Source: Paramecium tetraurelia
Taxonomy: Eukaryota > Ciliophora > Oligohymenophorea > Peniculida > Parameciidae
Reading direction: 5' to 3'
Length of the DNA: 64,000 nt
NCBI RefSeq assembly: GCF_000165425.1
Contig: NW_001799018.1
Span: forward strand, 65,649-129,648
Positions 62,920-64,000 of this stretch are shown here, in pieces. The notes under the pieces are model-generated. The model searched no databases. It was not told the origin of the DNA and worked only from the letters and a program-made list of their open reading frames with translations. Every line of letters starts with the position of its first letter. Within the stretch, counting starts at the first letter, position 1. The position numbers and the translations under genes were made by a program.

Positions 62920-63294
62920 TTAAAACCGCTTTTATGCAAACACTGATACAAATGTTATGGAATGAAATTTAGTAAAGATTTTATCAAAAATTTATAAATT
63001 TTTTACTATAATTATTTATAGATTACCTCAATAAATTATTAAGCTTCCGAATTATGTCTTAAGTTATTTAATTTTGATCATATTACAGATTGATCAAAAA
63101 ATATAAAAGTTTCAGATCAATAGAGAATTCAAAAATTTGTAAAACATAAGTGATAAATTAAAATAAAATTTATGGATAACAATTTGAATTATCAACTTCA
63201 TTAATTAGTGTGTATAAGGTTTTGATTAGTGTTTTATGGTAACATAATTATTTTCTATTAAATAATTTGGAAATATATTAATTTAATATAAGGA
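62920..63294. other. Intergenic, nothing recognised
   Basis: A+T-rich spacer of about 375 bp between two plus-strand genes. No feature recognised. Confidence 0.4.
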
Positions 63295-63699
63295 ATGAAT
63301 GAAGCTCCTGACCCTTAAAAAATGACTTCTATTGAAAAATTTGGAACTTCAAATCAAGAATAATAGAATTAATAAACTTAAAAAGAGGCACAATTCTTTA
63401 ATTCGTATAAATCAAATATTCAAGTTGATAAAAGAGAACATTTTATTGAATACAAACCTTTTCACACTAACTAAACCTTAAACAATTAAGCTCACTTTCC
63501 ATTAGGAATATCAATGAACTTAAATAATTCATTCTAAATTAAGCAAAATCAAAAAGAAATTGAATAATCTAGAAAAGAAAAAGAAATTCGCATATAAGAT
63601 CTAAAGAATGTTGCATAAAAGGCAGTTTAAAGAAGGAAAGAAAAAGTTCTTGAAAAATACTTGTAGCCTAATTAAAATATAATTGATGACTATCTTTGA
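63295..63699 (+). CDS. Small hypothetical protein, 134 aa
   Basis: ATG 63295 (MNEAPDPQKMTSIEKFGTSN) to TGA 63697-63699, exactly 135 codons without intron. The first two thirds are Asn/Gln rich and likely disordered. The last third is a strongly charged helix (KQNQKEIEQSRKEKEIRIQD; AVQRRKEKVLEKYLQPNQ). No family is recognised. The clear ATG, uninterrupted frame and charged helix make a real gene likely. A role as a small adaptor or structural protein is only a guess. Confidence 0.6.
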
Positions 63700-64000
63700 T
63701 GGATATATATATTTTAATTTATTATATAAACAAGAATTCTCTAATTATAACTAATGCTATTGCTAAATTCAGAGACTTAGTAAATTTTAAAAAATCGCTT
63801 AAACTCTAAAGAACTCTCTTATAGCATATATTGATTTAGGAGTGTTGATATAATATTTGTATTTATGAAATATCTAACTACAATGCTCTCTCCTTTTTAT
63901 TCGACTTTATAGGATCAAATAATAAATTCTAATAATTAAGAACTATGTACATAATAGAATTAATAATATTTTAAAAATAACCAATTATTGGAATTTTGAA
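63700..64000. other. A+T-rich edge, no gene seen
   Basis: Spacer at the right edge of the window. No frame with convincing codon character was seen, though a gene could begin just outside. Confidence 0.35.

Overview
The window is macronuclear (somatic) DNA of a ciliate, almost certainly Paramecium. Reading frames of recognisable proteins run through many TAA and TAG codons and end only at TGA, so TAA and TAG are read as glutamine. Introns are tiny (about 20-36 nt, GT...AG), the base composition is very A+T rich, and genes are packed with very short spacers. Standard-code ORF calls therefore cut every gene into pieces. The models below were rebuilt with TGA as the only stop; for most genes the exon lengths left after intron removal are an exact multiple of three.

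Layout. 0.2-2.0 kb: a tubulin-tyrosine-ligase-like enzyme (-). 2.1-3.8 kb: two small, possibly related proteins (+). 4.3-6.8 kb: a large hypothetical with an unresolved 5' end (-). 6.9-7.9 kb: a MORN-repeat protein (+). 7.9-9.5 kb: a coiled-coil protein (-). 9.6-11.0 kb: a PX/BAR sorting nexin (+). 11.2-11.9 kb: a hypothetical (+). 12.1-14.4 kb: a CLK/LAMMER-like kinase and an aquaporin (-). 14.5-16.3 kb: a PNUTS-like protein with TFIIS-N and CCCH domains (+). 16.5 kb: a 34-residue membrane protein (-). 16.8-20.3 kb: two calcium-dependent protein kinases placed tail to tail. 21.9-26.8 kb: a TmcB-type multipass membrane protein (+). 27.4-35.8 kb: a 2,781-residue cysteine-repeat surface protein (+). 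35.9-44.0 kb: a P-type-ATPase-like guanylyl cyclase (+). 46.0-48.5 kb: a K+ channel with a cyclic-nucleotide-binding-type domain (-). 49.3-53.6 kb: a B-box coiled-coil protein and a degenerate membrane histidine kinase (-). 53.8-55.5 kb: a ULK/ATG1-like kinase (+). 55.8-58.4 kb: a hypothetical and mitochondrial succinate dehydrogenase flavoprotein subunit (-). 58.5-63.7 kb: a small membrane protein, a coiled-coil protein diverging from a variant kinase, a PTGES2-like GST-fold protein and a small hypothetical.

There is no operon logic. Still, the window is rich in signalling parts of the ciliate membrane and cilium: Ca2+ kinases, a cGMP-producing cyclase, a K+ channel, a tubulin modifier and cysteine-rich surface protein. 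No rRNA, tRNA, transposon, CRISPR array or telomeric repeat was seen.

The items most worth a second look are the inverted, pseudo-ATPase-fused guanylyl cyclase, the PNUTS-like domain architecture, the degenerate histidine kinase, the giant DUF4215-type protein with a polytopic C-terminus, and the 15-bp spacer between two divergent start codons at 60.03 kb.
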